Below, piece after piece: positions 25,285 through 39,470 of a DNA stretch of 64,000 nucleotides. The DNA comes from Liolophura sinensis (Eukaryota; Mollusca; Polyplacophora; Chitonida; Chitonidae). The notes beneath the pieces were generated by a model. The model saw only the letters and a list, made by a program, of their open reading frames with translations. It made no database searches and was not told the origin of the DNA. Made by a program: the position numbers and the translations under genes. The stretch spans positions 13,301,191-13,365,190 of the forward strand of contig NC_088300.1 in assembly GCF_032854445.1 (NCBI RefSeq). The letters run 5' to 3'. Position 1 is the stretch's first letter, and every line of letters starts with the position of its first letter.

Positions 25285-28200
25285 CCTACCCTTCAGCTTT
25301 GGTCAGGTCAATTACTGGAGGTACCAAGTGGGATGGGAATCATTTCACGCTAATGGCTCAACTGGAACTATTTTAAATTAATCATTTTCAAGGTCGGATG
25401 AAAGGTCATGGCTGGTGTTCTCAATAGCTTTATCGCAGAAATAATCGCCAAATCACGTGCCGACAGATCAACGGAGCTAGAGACTGACAACCATCTGGTT
25501 TAAAAGTGCAAGGCAAGCAGCAGCCACGCATTATCGTTTGTCACGTGACGATTTCTTTTCTTTATTCCAAACAAAACATGTATTGCAGTATGATGTTGCT
25601 AAACCTGCTTTGCATAGGACTTATGATTAAAATCTCAGAGATCTTGTTTGAGGTAAAATGTTTTTCCTGGGAAGACCACGACTTTGTGAGCGCGTTTCAC
25701 AATTAGTTGGATCACACGAATGTGTCATCCGAGCGTCTCATTTACGGTCGAGATCAAGATGTGGCTATTAATCTTCTCAGCCTCTACAACAAAGTACATT
25801 GAGTTAAAGTGTTTTCACTGTCTGGGAAACGACTTCAGTTCTCTTGAAAAATAGCCATTTCTTTATAGCCCATGATCAATATCTAGTAATGTGACTGGCA
25901 CATGATTGCACATGTTTTCCGTACATAAATAGCAAGGCTGTTTTTGATTAGAGAATAGGAGAATGGTTGTAATGGTAGTCTTCAAACATGGCTGCCATTT
26001 TGTGTTCATTCAGGAAGCATGTGCTGAAAAATGTTTTATCATGACGTTTACTGTTCAGAATGATTTACGCAATATCTCATTGTTTCAGCCATTTTGTGGC
26101 AAGTACATATGCGTAAAGGAAAGACGCCATCTATAGTGTAGCAAAAGTCGGTTGATTTTATATTCAAATATTGAGTACTAAATAATAATACTGTTGGCAC
26201 ACTTTGATCTTAATATAATGTATGCTGTATCGGTATGTAAAATATCCAGTAAATCTCTCCCCTCTGATCTGGCACATCCGACGTGATGGCGGCCTCAACG
26301 GTAACAACATGCCTTGCGGTGTGACAGGGCTTGGCGGACTGTCAGCGACCTTAATGCATGTGCGTGGCTGAGCTGTCCCCACCCCTGTCACTTCTTAACC
26401 GGACTAAGGTAATTTACGAAGGCCTCCTGAAGGGAGATTAGAAAAACTTTGCTTCAGCTTGTCCTTTAAGTCAGTGTGAACTATCCACCAGCGCACAAGC
26501 CCTAAATTTCAAACCTGTACTTTTTAACACAAAAGCTATCCTGCAAGTAAAGATCATAATGTCTAAATGTAACGTCAACTGGAAATGAGTAATGTATTCT
26601 GTTAATTTTTATTGCCGTCGGTGGTGCCAGGGACTGTTCATCATGGCCCTGTTTAACACAGCACTCATGTAATTTTCACTTATACAACAGCGCCACTTTT
26701 ATGGATGAAGAAATCCAGAGTCTCCTGAGCAAAGAAAAGGCTTTCGGCAAGTAAATAACAAATTTTCCCCAAGTGTGACACGTCGATTATTACTATCCTC
26801 CGGGCTTAAAGTTTATTCATATTGGTGGAAGGCAAAGTTCAGTATAACACCACGTCAAATGCAGGTACCTATATATCCAACATTTTTTATGACATGACTG
26901 TTCTGAATGTTCAGTTCGTGCTATTGTTTGTGTTTTCAACACGATTTTCAGATCTTTACCAGTCTTCATATGGATGTGTTATTGCACAGTTTCTTGAAAC
27001 CTTTAAGCATTTTACGTATCACACCTTAACAAGTTCTTGGAGGATATCCAAGCTCATCAGAAATTCAATCCTATAACCATTTCTTCTAAGAATCGGTCCA
27101 AATGATCTCACCATCCAGGTCTTTTATGTCTTTTGCAAAAAAAAATAGCCATGCCCATCTGATTTGTGTGCAGATTTGGTCACCGGTATTCTCGACCCGT
27201 TTCATTGTCAGTTGACATTCGTCTGTTGACGGCGAACACAGTCTTCATATTTTCCAGAGACAGTCCTTGAAATCTTCTTCAACTTTACACGACATCTGAT
27301 GTTTAAGCTGAATATACCTTAACAAAGAAAGTTACGATACATTAATTTGATTTAAATATGTATATACGCAAAGAATGTCACCAAGAATTCATGGCAACCT
27401 ATGCAGTAAAATGTGGATGCCATCTAGACAAAGATGGTCTGTTATAATCTGACGATTAACAAAATACAACATCTCTACTTTCAGTTAGAGTCCTAGACGA
27501 TTTGTTAATAAGTGGTCGAATGTTCCTTCGGCAAAGACAAGAACTCTCCTTTTTATTAAGCTCCCTTCATAAATTAGTATACTCCGTTGTTTTCTAAACA
27601 TACACGTTTTGTTGTGCGAGTCAAAATCTCTTAAAAAGATAATTTTAATTATCACACAACGTGACCCTGGCACTAAACTGTAGCTAAATAAAAAAGCGTT
27701 AAGATATTAAATATTAAAATTCTCCAAAATTACCCACATTATGCGTGCTTTAAAAACAATACATTAAACACTATACCTAAAAATGTTAAACAAAGATATT
27801 AAACATGTAAACAAAATGTCGACGCTTTCACCATCGGTTACAACACCTTGGGCGGAACAACGTCGTCCTGCTAGACAAGACTTGTCTGGCTTTCCATCCA
27901 AAGAATTGCAGATATTTCTTCTCTCCCTCGTGTTTCCGCTTTGTGTAAGAATCAAATGACAAAAAGCATTAAAATCTCTACTATTAACAAGGAGTTACGA
28001 CGGGAAACATTCATAGTGAGTGTCTGCAGCCATGACCGTGACTCATAAAAGTGTAAATAACAACAATGGAACGAGGGCGTAAAAGCGAAGACTTTAAAGC
28101 GCTTGGAAGGGTTCAAAAAGTGTAATTATCGATTTTAAACTAATCGAAAAGTGATCTTGTCGGCATCTGAAAATTATATTAGCAAATTGGATAAGTGGGT

Positions 28201-30459
28201 GGTGTAGTATGCCTTTGCACTTGACTGGCGACTGCCGTGAAGATTTGTTTAAGTATATAACGTGGTAAGATATCTTCCCTTCTCCAAGACCATTTCTAAA
28301 CCTGAGAACAACTGCATCCTGAAACATCCAGAAAGACGCATATGCCGATGTCAACGTAAAGCATTGACATCTCCCTAAGCATGACAATGCACTGACCTGG
28401 GGAACTAAGGTGAGATGTGACAGTATAGAAACAGTATATCTCTTGGCGTACCTCCGACAACATCTGATTGCGTATCTCCAACAAACAGGACTCATTCACA
28501 TACCAATTGCCACAACTTCTCTAAAATGCAGAATTTACCATACAGTTGGTGAAATCAAAACACGTGCTTGCGTTTATAGTGCAAAGCTATAGTCAGTGAT
28601 TTTGACTAGTTTCTTTCTACTCAAAAGATGGGATTAAACGATGTTAATTGATGGTGCGATGTCGCAATTTCGCAGATATGTCCTACGAAATAGAAGGCAC
28701 TTGAAATTTCCCCCTCTTCACAGCCCGTCACCAGTTTTTAATTGATTGAATTTTCTTATAAGTTTCCCTCAGTGATTTCTAAAACAAGTAAGATGTAGAC
28801 GAATTTTATGTCACACAACCTTCTTTAGTCTGATGAGCGAAAAAAAATAAAAGTTGATCGATGATGTATTAAGTCGTTTGAATTTGACGTCAATAACATG
28901 TAAGTCCCTGTCCTCTTTTTCTAGCACACGTACGCCTATCCTCATCTGAATATTTTTACATAGAGAAAGCGAAAAAAAAAGCGATCATTAAACCCCAATT
29001 TTATCACACATTCGTCATTGGAGAGTGTAAGGATGATTTATTTGCCTTAAACCGTCGTGTGTTCCGGCATCTGTCTCATGAACAAAACGTTTAGATCCCG
29101 CTTTTAGATTACCTGCTCAATCTTTGTCACATTTCGTTAAATTTAGAAACTGTCATTGTCGTGAATACCGGTGTTTTGTTGCATCGCTTTATGTATAACT
29201 TTCCTTAATCAGGAAACACACGCTATATACATTTTCAAAGCGCAAATGTTAAACTGTTAAGAGTTTAAGAGTTGATATGTGCTGTAAAATTTAAGTACCT
29301 ACATCTTTAAAGGTTACGCCGCAACAAAGTGTAGGTTAGATTGGAAGAACTTTGTAATATTTATGATGTAAACGTTGAACGCGACAATTAAAACTTAGTT
29401 AACTTTGCAGTACGATATTGTTAGATTACAACATCATCTTTGCCTTTTGAAAAGTGCTAAATGACTCAGAAAATATTAATTTTAGATTAGAAATGTTGGA
29501 TTTAAAGTTATTAAAGTTATATACATTAACATGACACTTAAACGAACAATTGTGATTTGTGCGATAATAAAACACTAACATCTGGCAGCTTTTTTCGTCT
29601 TTTGGAAGTAAACTTTTGCCTGGATTCGTTGCAAATTATATACACGATGTATCACTGACACAATGAAGAATGACTGAAACTTCCTCCTTATTACTAACCA
29701 TATCTAGCAAATAAGAAATACACAGCAGCTAATAAGCTGATGTGGTTATTAAATACCGATTCTAAAGGTCCTTTTTAGTTAACAGGCAGTATACAATTGT
29801 AAAACAGGAATCCTCACTTTTTCAGTCATTTACTCATTCTCTTTTCCGTCTGCATGATAAGTAGACCTAGTTTAACTAGGACTAGTTGCAATATCCCGTC
29901 TGATTTACCTCCAAGCCGAACGGTTATTGCAGGCTTACTACTTGCGCAGAGCTTGAGGTTGACGCTAAATAGCATTGTACCGCAGACAAATGGTGTTACT
30001 GCCTCTCCTGCATTCACGACGGGCTAACCTTATTAAAGCTCTATAGCGGTCCACCTATTCGTGTTTGAGAACCGATCTCGACACTGCAAAGCCAATTTGG
30101 TCCCAGTAACTATAGAGCCTGCGATCATCTGTCCGTTCATGGGTTAATACACAAAACCTCAACATGCTCGGGACCTAGCGAGCTTAATGCACTCCTTGGC
30201 AATCTGAGGTGAGCAATGTAAGACGTGGGGTCTATTAGATTCAGCCGCTATTTATAGACCCAGCGACATTTCGAGCCATCCGTATGCATGTCTCGGCTGA
30301 CTGACCCGCTAACTGGACACAGGCTTTTACTTTGACAAATAGGCTTCTCCCAAAGGAATTCAGACACAATCAGTGAATACGCTTTATTAGGTGTAATGTG
30401 GAATATATCGTTTATAATCGGGAGATAAATGAGGGTGATGATGATAAGTGATAATGTCG

Positions 30460-30905
30460 CTCTTACCTTTAGCACAAAGTATATGTTTACATGTGTTTGG
30501 CAAGTAATACGACAGACAGACATTTAGACTTTACCACACGGTACTTGTTTATATGTTTGACAATACCTTGGTACGGTAAATAGCCATTCTGGCTTTGTAC
30601 TGTTACATTTAGCAACACAGCAGTACGGCAGACAGACATTAAGCATTTGGCCAAAGTGTTTTGCATGTTTGGCAACACATTGGTGCGGTGCATAGCCATA
30701 TAAGCTTTACCACACAGTACTTATTTACATGTTTGCCAACACAGTAGTACGGTAGACAGGCATTTTAGCTTCACAACAGAGTATCTGTTTTTCAAATTTG
30801 GTAACACAGCGGTAAGCTAGTGCGCTTCAAGCCTTACCACAGAGGAACTATTTACATGTATGGCAACACATTAGTACGGTAAGCAGCCATTTAAAGTGTA
30901 CCTCA
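30460..30905. repeat. Tandem array, unit about 62 bp, about seven copies
   Basis: Diverged units contain ttaccacacagtacttattt, acatgtttggcaacacagta and gtacggtagacagacattta, spaced about 61-63 bp (for example near 30531, 30646, 30710, 30770 and 30832). The short minus-strand frames across it (for example 30487-30699) are repeat translations, not genes. Confidence 0.85.
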
Positions 30906-31831
30906 CTGAACAGAATAGAAAATGCAACTGCTGATAAAGGAATGCTTTTCACAAAACCACAAAACTTAACCGTTTGCGAGAGTATCGCTTCGTAAATCAC
31001 GTTGTTTTATCGTACTTTAACCTATAGGTAAAGTCATGTGTGAAAACGTACAAGGCATCTGAGTGACGAAGTTTTGTAAATTTGTCACAGGACAAGAGGT
31101 GTGGCAATAGTATCTAAGTGTTTTAACAGCCGAAAAAAAAACAAAGTTATGAAACATTCCTTGCACAGCAGTTAGTCTGAAATTGCGGTTAAACTATTAC
31201 GTCTTTGCGTTGATTACGGATTCGCAAGTTGTGCCATGGCGTAAACCATTTAAATGTTTCCTTAATCATGACCAGTGCAAAAAAAAATGTAGATAAGATC
31301 AATATGGGTAAGACTATTTTTGGTGAAAGTCTTGATATTCTCATAAATATCGATCAAGTGCTTCCAGTGAATTACCAGTATTCTGTCCATAAACGTATCG
31401 TTCTGCTTTGATCTAGCTTTGACTGTAACCAATCAAATCCAGTATAACTTCCAAGGCTATCGGCCCAGATTAGCTTATACCTGCTCAACCTCAAACAGAC
31501 GCCTCGCTGTGAACGTTATCGAACTCTGCCCATGGTGCTCTGTGAAGCTGGTGATGCCTTCTCTGTGATGATCAATTGGCTTTTTGGTGGTACTGACAAA
31601 CCTGGCGTGAAGACTATGTCTCTTGTCTGCTTTATGTGAAGTATAATGTTGTATAGTGGATGGATAATTTCCTGGACCGTGTCATCTGTTACTAGGCTAA
31701 TTACGACGTGGTGGTCATAGGTCGGAGAGAGAGAGCAAACAATGTGTGAGGGAAAGATAAGAAACATGAATTTTCCACCAGGCTGTATTTATCATGTTTG
31801 TACAGTCGTGACATTACAGAGGCATTTTCAT

Positions 31832-31943
31832 ATGAAAATGTGTTTCATGGCTCTCGCCAATGAAAGTGTGCTCCCTGCTTCTCGCCCATGAAATTATGTC
31901 TCATGCATCTCGACGATGAAAATTTGTGACATGCCTCTCGCCA
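31832..31943. repeat. 28-bp tandem repeat, four copies
   Basis: Four units begin atgaaa at 31832, 31860, 31888 and 31916. Each contains a variant of tgtctcatg followed by ctctcgcca. Copies differ from each other at several positions, so the array is old or degenerating. Confidence 0.88.
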
Positions 31944-34900
31944 ATGGAGTTTGCAGGTTAATCCACCCATATTTGCATTTAGTTTCACTGGGTGATGTCA
32001 CTGACGGTTTTATCAGCCTGCGTGTAGTTATATAGCACTGCTCTGGTCCCCTTAACCGGTCAGATCTCGATTTAACTAGACAGGAATGACAAAACACCAG
32101 GAACGTAAAGCTTGAATAGAATATTGATTTGCTTTGTTGTGTGCATCGTGTTGATGAAGTCTGGTCACCACACAGTGTGACTGACCAAGATGAAGCGTTA
32201 GGAATAGATAAACATGATTGCAGTATACATTCTAAGAACATGTTGCAGTCGAGCTCAAACAAAACAGACCTGATCCAGTTTGCAAGCTCATATTACCTGG
32301 TAAATTCTCAAGTAATATCGATTATGGTAAATAACAAATGTATGTCACCAATCCTTGTCCGTGTATTTAGCCACGAGGTCATGCAATATGAAAGGTTGCT
32401 TAAGGACTATCAGAAATCAAGCAAGAGTATTTGTTTAAATTAAGCACGTGTCTGGATTAGTATAAGCCCAGCTTGCTTCATTGGAGGTCACAGTTTCTGT
32501 AGCACATACGTTTAGGTTGTTCCTCGTTGAGTAAAAGTCGGATACGCTCGACTTTTAGAGCAGTCGCCCTAACACGTATGTTTTGCTTTATGTCCCTGAT
32601 ATTGTACCAGGTTCCATTAGCTAACTAGCTGCACCGTGGTCTGCGACGCTGGATTACTACTCTATAATGACACCAGGTTATTAATGAGAAAAGTGACAGA
32701 AAGGTCACAGTGAGATGTCGTGATTCGCTCTTTAGGATTACAATAAAGCTTGGATGGCAGGGCTCCGCCATGTCTAGTGAGGTACCGATGTCTTTTGTGT
32801 AAACTGTTTACTCAGACATCTCTTGAGTGTTTGACGAGTTGTCTGACAACATGAGAAAACATCTGACAACACTAATACTTTCGCATATTAAATAAATCAA
32901 CAATTATTTATACGTTATATAAACCGTTTCCCTAGTTGTTCTCTTTACAAAGCCTCAAAAACGTAAGAAACATAGAATTCCAAAAAAGATTTTCCCCTTG
33001 TTTTATTAATGAGGACATTGGGTCAAGTAAGTTTAAATATATTGGCCGTTACGCTCAAAATGACTAAAAATGTCTCAAGATAAGAAAAAGAGACAATAAT
33101 TGCTTGACAGTTTGTGACCATGTGGCATTTTTCTATCACTCGTAGTTCTCTTCCCTGAGAAATGTCATGTCATCAAGGGGCAGCCTGAATTGTAACCTTA
33201 TCGTATACTTTAATAACATTGTGCCGGTGTTAAATTCAGTTATCTTCACCTTTGTTTGCATGTTATGTTCCATCCCTGGTCATAAAATTTACAGAGAAAT
33301 TAAGTTATTTGTTAGTGTATGCTGACATCCTCTGACCACAGGGTGTACTCGGCATACCACTCATGCGGCAATAACCTACCTCCTCTAGCCCAATTCTATC
33401 TCAAGACGCATTAAGCTGGACTGAGGAAACGAGCTAACTGCGTCATCAAGCCAAGTAATGTAATTGGTTGGCCGCCGTTAGCCAGAGGTAAGGGTTTTGG
33501 AATCTGAGCTGGCGCGAACAAGATTCATTGAAGGCTCACTTTTATGACAAATTCGTATGTTTTATTGCTGTCAGTTCAAATCGGCGCTTAAATTTCATTG
33601 AAAATCGAGCCCTTTTTTTCAGAGTTAGTAGTTTTGTCACTCGAATGTCTTATCCAAAGTCATCATCCAGTATGAGAACATGGAGGTCGATAAAAACTTA
33701 CTCGATCCGGATTTCTGACGAAGTACAATGTCATCAGAACTAAGTGTAGAGTTAATGGAAGATGCATTGTAAGTTTTTTTTACAGTGTTAAATGCGTACT
33801 TTTGTGTTGATCAATCAAATAGTTCACAGAAGTGCATTTCACCTCATATCAACGAATTATCATTTAACTGGTCTTTAAGAAAATAAGCCTAATATTTCAT
33901 AATTTCAATATGAACGTTTCGTGTTATTTATTACTATCGCTGTGAAACTTTGGAACAGAAGTAGATTCCCAAAAGCTAAAATTGTTCCCATAAATCAAGG
34001 ATTACACAATACGCCATCAGTAGTAGAAGTAAACAGTATTTCCGGCTAATCAGTCATGATAACGACACCACCTCGGGTAACCGGAAGACCTAAGGTGAAG
34101 GTCAAGCCACTGGACTGTCACCTACCGGGGTGTCCCACAATGGCCAGGTTATCCATCTAAATCATTGCACACCGTCTGTTAAAAAGGACACATTGCGTTT
34201 GGAAGCTAGAGTGGCGTTCGAAAAGGTAATAACTACCGGAAACATTGTCTTCCGCCACTGCTTCTTCCATCAGTCAAATCATTTGATTCGTCTTTTTATA
34301 AAGATCACTGAAGATTCATGATATCAGATTGTTTTCCCTAATTTCAAACCGTGCAAGAAAAAGTTTTCTTTTGCGACAAGCTGCGTTCAACCGTGAGCCT
34401 GTATATGTGCCTGGTATTCACAAGTAAACCAATTGTGCTCATGGCGAATCTTCTCGTCATTCCTGGAAAAGTTTTTTAGCCAGTCCATACGTATGAAGTT
34501 GGACCTGATTGGGTATGATAGGCTGTTGGTAGAATGATTGGTCGGTGTAAGGGAACATCTGACCGGATATCCCGTGTACTTTTCCTACAGCACTCACTCC
34601 TGGGGAAACACTTCCGCAGACTTGTTGTGTCGGGCGCTGTGAAGTGTGTAATATGACGCGCTATCCTGGCCAGATCTACGCTGTTCATCGCATAAATAAT
34701 GACGAGGGGGAAATTAAACTTTGAGAGAACATCCGCGGATAGACCGAAATAATCAGGCAGTAGTGTCGGCAGGGACGTAATGGGGGGTTTAACTGATGGA
34801 GGCCGACAAATCGGCAAAGCCCTTCAGGAAAACTGTCTGGCGAGCATTTACACACCACAGGCATTGTCCTCACCAACGGTCCACATTCCGAACGCATCAG

Positions 34901-37900
34901 CGGTCAACACAACTCAACAGATAGGCCTATAATACGTCAACAGATTGCAATCTCCTACAAGCATATTTCAGCAGTTCATCATGCTTCTAGACAATAACTA
35001 ACACGGCGGATGACAGCGTCCGTCCCTCAGTGTCTTCGTAGTTCACCCGGGAGAAAGCTGGAGTAGAAAAAAGAAAACTAAGGTCAGCCATATCGTGACA
35101 TTTGCACGATTAATGTTATACTCCGTTGAAAATAGGTCGCCACCAATAGAAAACCCAGCATTGCAGGAAATAAAATAACGCTGACAATTATTCTTTGTAC
35201 ATCTAGGTATTGTTATATTTTATACAGACATTGTGGCACCGAGAAACGTGAACGTTGCCACAAATTAACTCTAAACGGTCAGAATATCAATACAAGGTAA
35301 AGTTATGTTTCCTTTTAAAGCTCGGCTTCCTAATGCACCACCCCACCTCCACTCCCAGCCCGTTGTGACGGCTGGAACTGTCACAACAACTGATAACATT
35401 TGCATTAATGATATAAGAGAGACCAAGTAAAGTATCATTACGTCCATTTACAGATGTCAGACTTAGGGCCAGTTATGTTCAATCAGTTTTCTTATTAACC
35501 ACAATGCAAGCAGGCAATTGCCCGTTCTCTGTGGACTGAAGTGATTTGATTATCCTCATTGATAAAATATCTGTCCCGTTATTTTCTACATTTAGTTGTA
35601 ATGTGACATCTGTCTAGACTGCCCTACCTTTGGGTTTTATTGCGGATATTCAGTTCATTCCATACAATAGTTTGTAGTATACAAACAGTTATTGCTATAC
35701 TAAACATTTCTTTAAAGACGTATTAGGACGATGGCGGTCGTGAGAAATTTCTGTTTTGCAAAAAGACCTAAAATGAGTTATAAAATCAGTGATGTATACA
35801 CAGACCCCTCTATTTTGAAAAACGCCCTTCTTTCGTGAATGGTAAGCTCATGATACCTACTACTATATTTTATCTTACTAATCTAGCAATAGACCGGTAC
35901 GTTTACATGGACTTTCCCTTAGACCTTCAGTTGTTGTGAAACCGAACAGAAGTGACCGAGATCCCATTTGTTGGGGAAATGTCTCTTATGATGATCGAAT
36001 AGACACGATTTTTACGGTATACTAGTGCTATTCGAATGCCCGACCTGACGCTTAAATTACCTATGATTGGACACTGTATGTAGGAACAGTATAGATTTGG
36101 AGAGTTACAGTCTGGTTTGGCTGTAAAGATTCCTTCCGCACAACTCATGTTTTCAACGACCAACATAGCCTCAACTATTTCAACTTAGCGTACACTTTGC
36201 ACAGTGAAAATGGCGAATGCATGGAAGAGTGGTGCCCTACCAGTCAGTTGTGATCAAAGTTTTTCCGACCAATAGACTGAATGGAAGGCCCAACATGCGC
36301 CTCATTGGTCCCAACTGTCTCGTGTGTTAATTTGCCCATAGGAACATCTCACTTCTACCAGATAATTAGGTCTGTGTACGGTAACATTATGAACGGCTTT
36401 TATAGTGGGTTTCATTAAGTTCCTATTATTCGTTTACCTTTGCTTAGTGATATAGAACTTGGGAAGGGAAGAGAATATCCGTATTTGAGCACAGTTTAAA
36501 ACTGCGTCTATAGGTTTCTCTTTGATGGCGAACAAATAAATGCTGGAGTGAAACTTTTAAATTACCTACATGATGTGGTCCTTCTTCAGTCATTAAAAAC
36601 ATCCACAGCCGTAGTAATGATAAACTGGATGATGTATCGGCTGACCTAGTTTGTAGTTTTCAAATGTATGGTGTACTTGTTCTGGCAGTCACTACAATTA
36701 TGTTTTCCATACATGGATGCAGGCAGCCAAAGACTGTACATTGCAACAAACCTCAAATTAATGCTTTAAGAAAGCCGTAAATGAGTATATCGAATGCGGG
36801 TGTACTCATTGCGTTGAGCAAGATTGTCAAGTAGAATATATGAACAGTTGCAATCAAAGCGCAACTGAAATATTTATTTAAATCAACAATAACTTATGAA
36901 TTAGCATGACACACGATTTGGATACTAATTATTATTCCTTGGCCTAGAACATTCTATACATCTATCCGCCATCTCTGGATACTATCCACTGCTTCTTTTT
37001 GTATGAATTTCTTCTTACTTTATATGCTTTATTACTTCTTGTTGTTTGTGCTGAAAGTTGTTTTAGAAATTGTTCTTGCCATGGTTTCCGGCTGGTATAT
37101 TAATGTCTACTTCGCCGCCTGGGTTTAGCGATGCAAGAAAAAGATATTTGCCAATTTTGATACTGTTTAAAAAAGATTTATTTCTGTGGTTAATAATGAA
37201 CACTCTCTACTAAATCAGTGCTGGATTGTGGATACACGCCTAAGATGCTTGACTCCCAGTCGTTCGGGCAAACGAGGGTTTGTACAATGCTAGCCTGATC
37301 AAGGGAATCTTTAAGACCCCCAATAACGCCACTGCTCTCGAATCCTTGGTGACAATAAGTCGGTCTTAGACTTGTCTGCTAAGTTCCCCAGTTGCAACCC
37401 ACAGGCGGATTGTTTCCTTCACCCATCAATTGACCACTGGCGTGCAAATGGAATATTCTTTAGGATGGCCTGGCGTTAAACACCATTCGAATCAAATCAC
37501 TGCCATATTTGCGGTAGCCAAACAATTATCCTGCTAGACAATGGTCGCCTTGCATTAACAGAAAGTCCAATTTAAGACATTTGTAAATGAGTGTCATGTC
37601 TGTTGTCCTCGACATGCGTTACATGGAGACTTTTGAACCAGCATTCTAATGTGAGATTCACTGCTGTGGTATGACCTGCACAATTCCAAAAGAGACTTAA
37701 AAGAAAACGATCCAAGTTTAATCAAGCATTATCGGTCGATTTTGTGTTTACGATACGTATATCACACAAGCACTAAATCAGACAATCGCAGTATCCCTTT
37801 GAAATACGTGTTCGTGTGTCTCTTAAATTTTCTTGGCGCATCTTGTTTGTCTACCGTCCCATGTAAAATTGTTTGTTAAATGAGTATGTGCGCAAGTATA

Positions 37901-38723
37901 TTATTACGTTATAACTAGCGTCCGATCAATCTTTACCGGCTTACCACTGGCTTTCCAAGACTTTCATTATTAGCAGGTTCTTGTTATACTTTCGTGACGC
38001 TAAACTGCGCACCTGAAAAGGTCATTACTTTCCAGTCGGTTAGCCTGTGTGCTGAGAAGGCAAGTTGGAGTCCAAGAGACGGGCGGAGAGAGACTCACTG
38101 TGGACGACCGGCAAATTAGCGGATGCATGACCAAGTCACAAATTTCTCCCCTTGGCTGGACAGAAGGCACTCGATCTGTAAGCTGTTCAGGGACAGCCAA
38201 CATATAACCTTATACCGCAGAATCTAATGTGATAACAGCGTTTACCTAGCGAAGTCTATCTGTATAATTTGATCCCAGAGGGCACGGAATCGCAGCACAT
38301 GCCTCTTTATACTTCATTAAAAGTCTTGTTAGCATCGCTTGGAATATCTTCTGGCGGTGGCAAATACAGGCCATACCACCCGGTCATCTTCACCTCAGCC
38401 CTCTCTGTCCACCCCCGACATTCAGCTCCACTAACTGAGAAACCTTATCTGGATAATATCAGGAGTCGTCCACTGGACAACTGATAACACGCCTTTGTAA
38501 CAAGACACGACAGTTGTCGAACTTTCAATTTGTTTAAGCCTTGATGTTTCATTATTCACACGGAGGATCCATGTACTTGGCTGAAAATTGAGAATGACCA
38601 TACCGATGCTGGGAGCGCCACGGACAGGTTATACCAAACACAGATAGCATGCCCCTGTAGCTTACTGATCTGGACCGTCAACCTTTCGGCTTTGCACTTT
38701 GGACTCATGTCCAATCAAAGCTG

Positions 38724-38915
38724 TCGCTGTGAATTCAAGTCCAGCTGATGGGAGCTTCCTCCCCTACCTTATGTGGCAAGGTCTGTCAGCAGCCTGCGGT
38801 AGTGGACTTTCCTTGGGTTCTGCCTGGTTTCCTCCCACCATAATGCTGGCCGCCCTCGTATAAGTGAATTATTCTTGAGAACGGCGTAAAACACCAATCA
38901 GATGAATAAAATATG
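38724..38915 (+). mobile_element. SINE family A, head truncated, diverged
   Basis: Begins near gctgtcgctgtgaattcaag (B-box region), then gtctgtcagcagcctgcggt, cctggtttcctcccaccata and atgctggccgccctcgtata, and ends gtaaaacaccaatcagatga. It lies about 125 bp from the opposite-strand copy at 39040. Confidence 0.88.
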
Positions 38916-39039
38916 TATGTAAATGTTATCATTGATTTGATCACTGGGTTTCACTTTGACAGAAGCACAGACTGGGTCGCTTTTATAAGATAATATCTTG
39001 TTTGACACATATTTGAAAAATTAGTGTATTTCATAAATA

Positions 39040-39296
39040 TTTATTCATTTATTTGATTGGTGTTTTACACCGTACTCAAGAATATTTCACTTATACTAAG
39101 GCAGCCAGCATTATGGTGGGAGGAAACCGGACAGAGCCCGGCGGAAACCCACGACGATCCACAGGTTTCTGGCAGACCTTCTCACGTACGGCCGGAGAGG
39201 AAGCCAGCATGAGCTGGACTTGAATTCACAGCGACCGCATTGATGAGAGGCTCTTGGGTCATTGCGCTTCGCTAGCGCGCTAACCAGCTGAGCCAC
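39040..39296 (-). mobile_element. SINE family A, full length, with 13-bp target duplication
   Basis: Tail tttattcatttatttgattg, full body, and a tRNA-like head (minus strand gctcagctggttagcgcgct). Identical 13-bp flanks tatttcataaata occur at 39027-39039 and 39297-39309. It lies about 175 bp upstream of the acceptor of the repeat-linker exon. The short minus-strand frame over it is an element translation. Confidence 0.96.
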
Positions 39297-39470
39297 TATT
39301 TCATAAATAAATTTGAAATTTAAGGTTGACCCTTATCGACTGTAATTTCTGGACAGTTCTAGAACGAATTCTACACAATTTTATCAAACTAATGTTTGTA
39401 TTTGCCATTACCGTTTCTAATAGGCAAAGTGTTTTAATAACTTTATAGTTCTGTATTTTTATCATTACAG

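Larger units (their letters stand above)
21603..39470 (+). other. Intron of about 17.9 kb between helix and repeat-linker exons
   Basis: Bounded by gtaagt at 21603 and ttacag at 39470. It holds two dispersed-repeat copies, a (CCTGA)n tract, the 62-bp and 28-bp arrays and two SINEs. A tRNA-like string with a B-box-like tcgagttcaaatctc lies near 22540 and may be another decayed SINE head. The open frames in it (up to 133 codons, for example 28094-28495 and 34476-34817 on the minus strand) have no recognisable domains and look random. I see nothing else to name. Confidence 0.7.
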
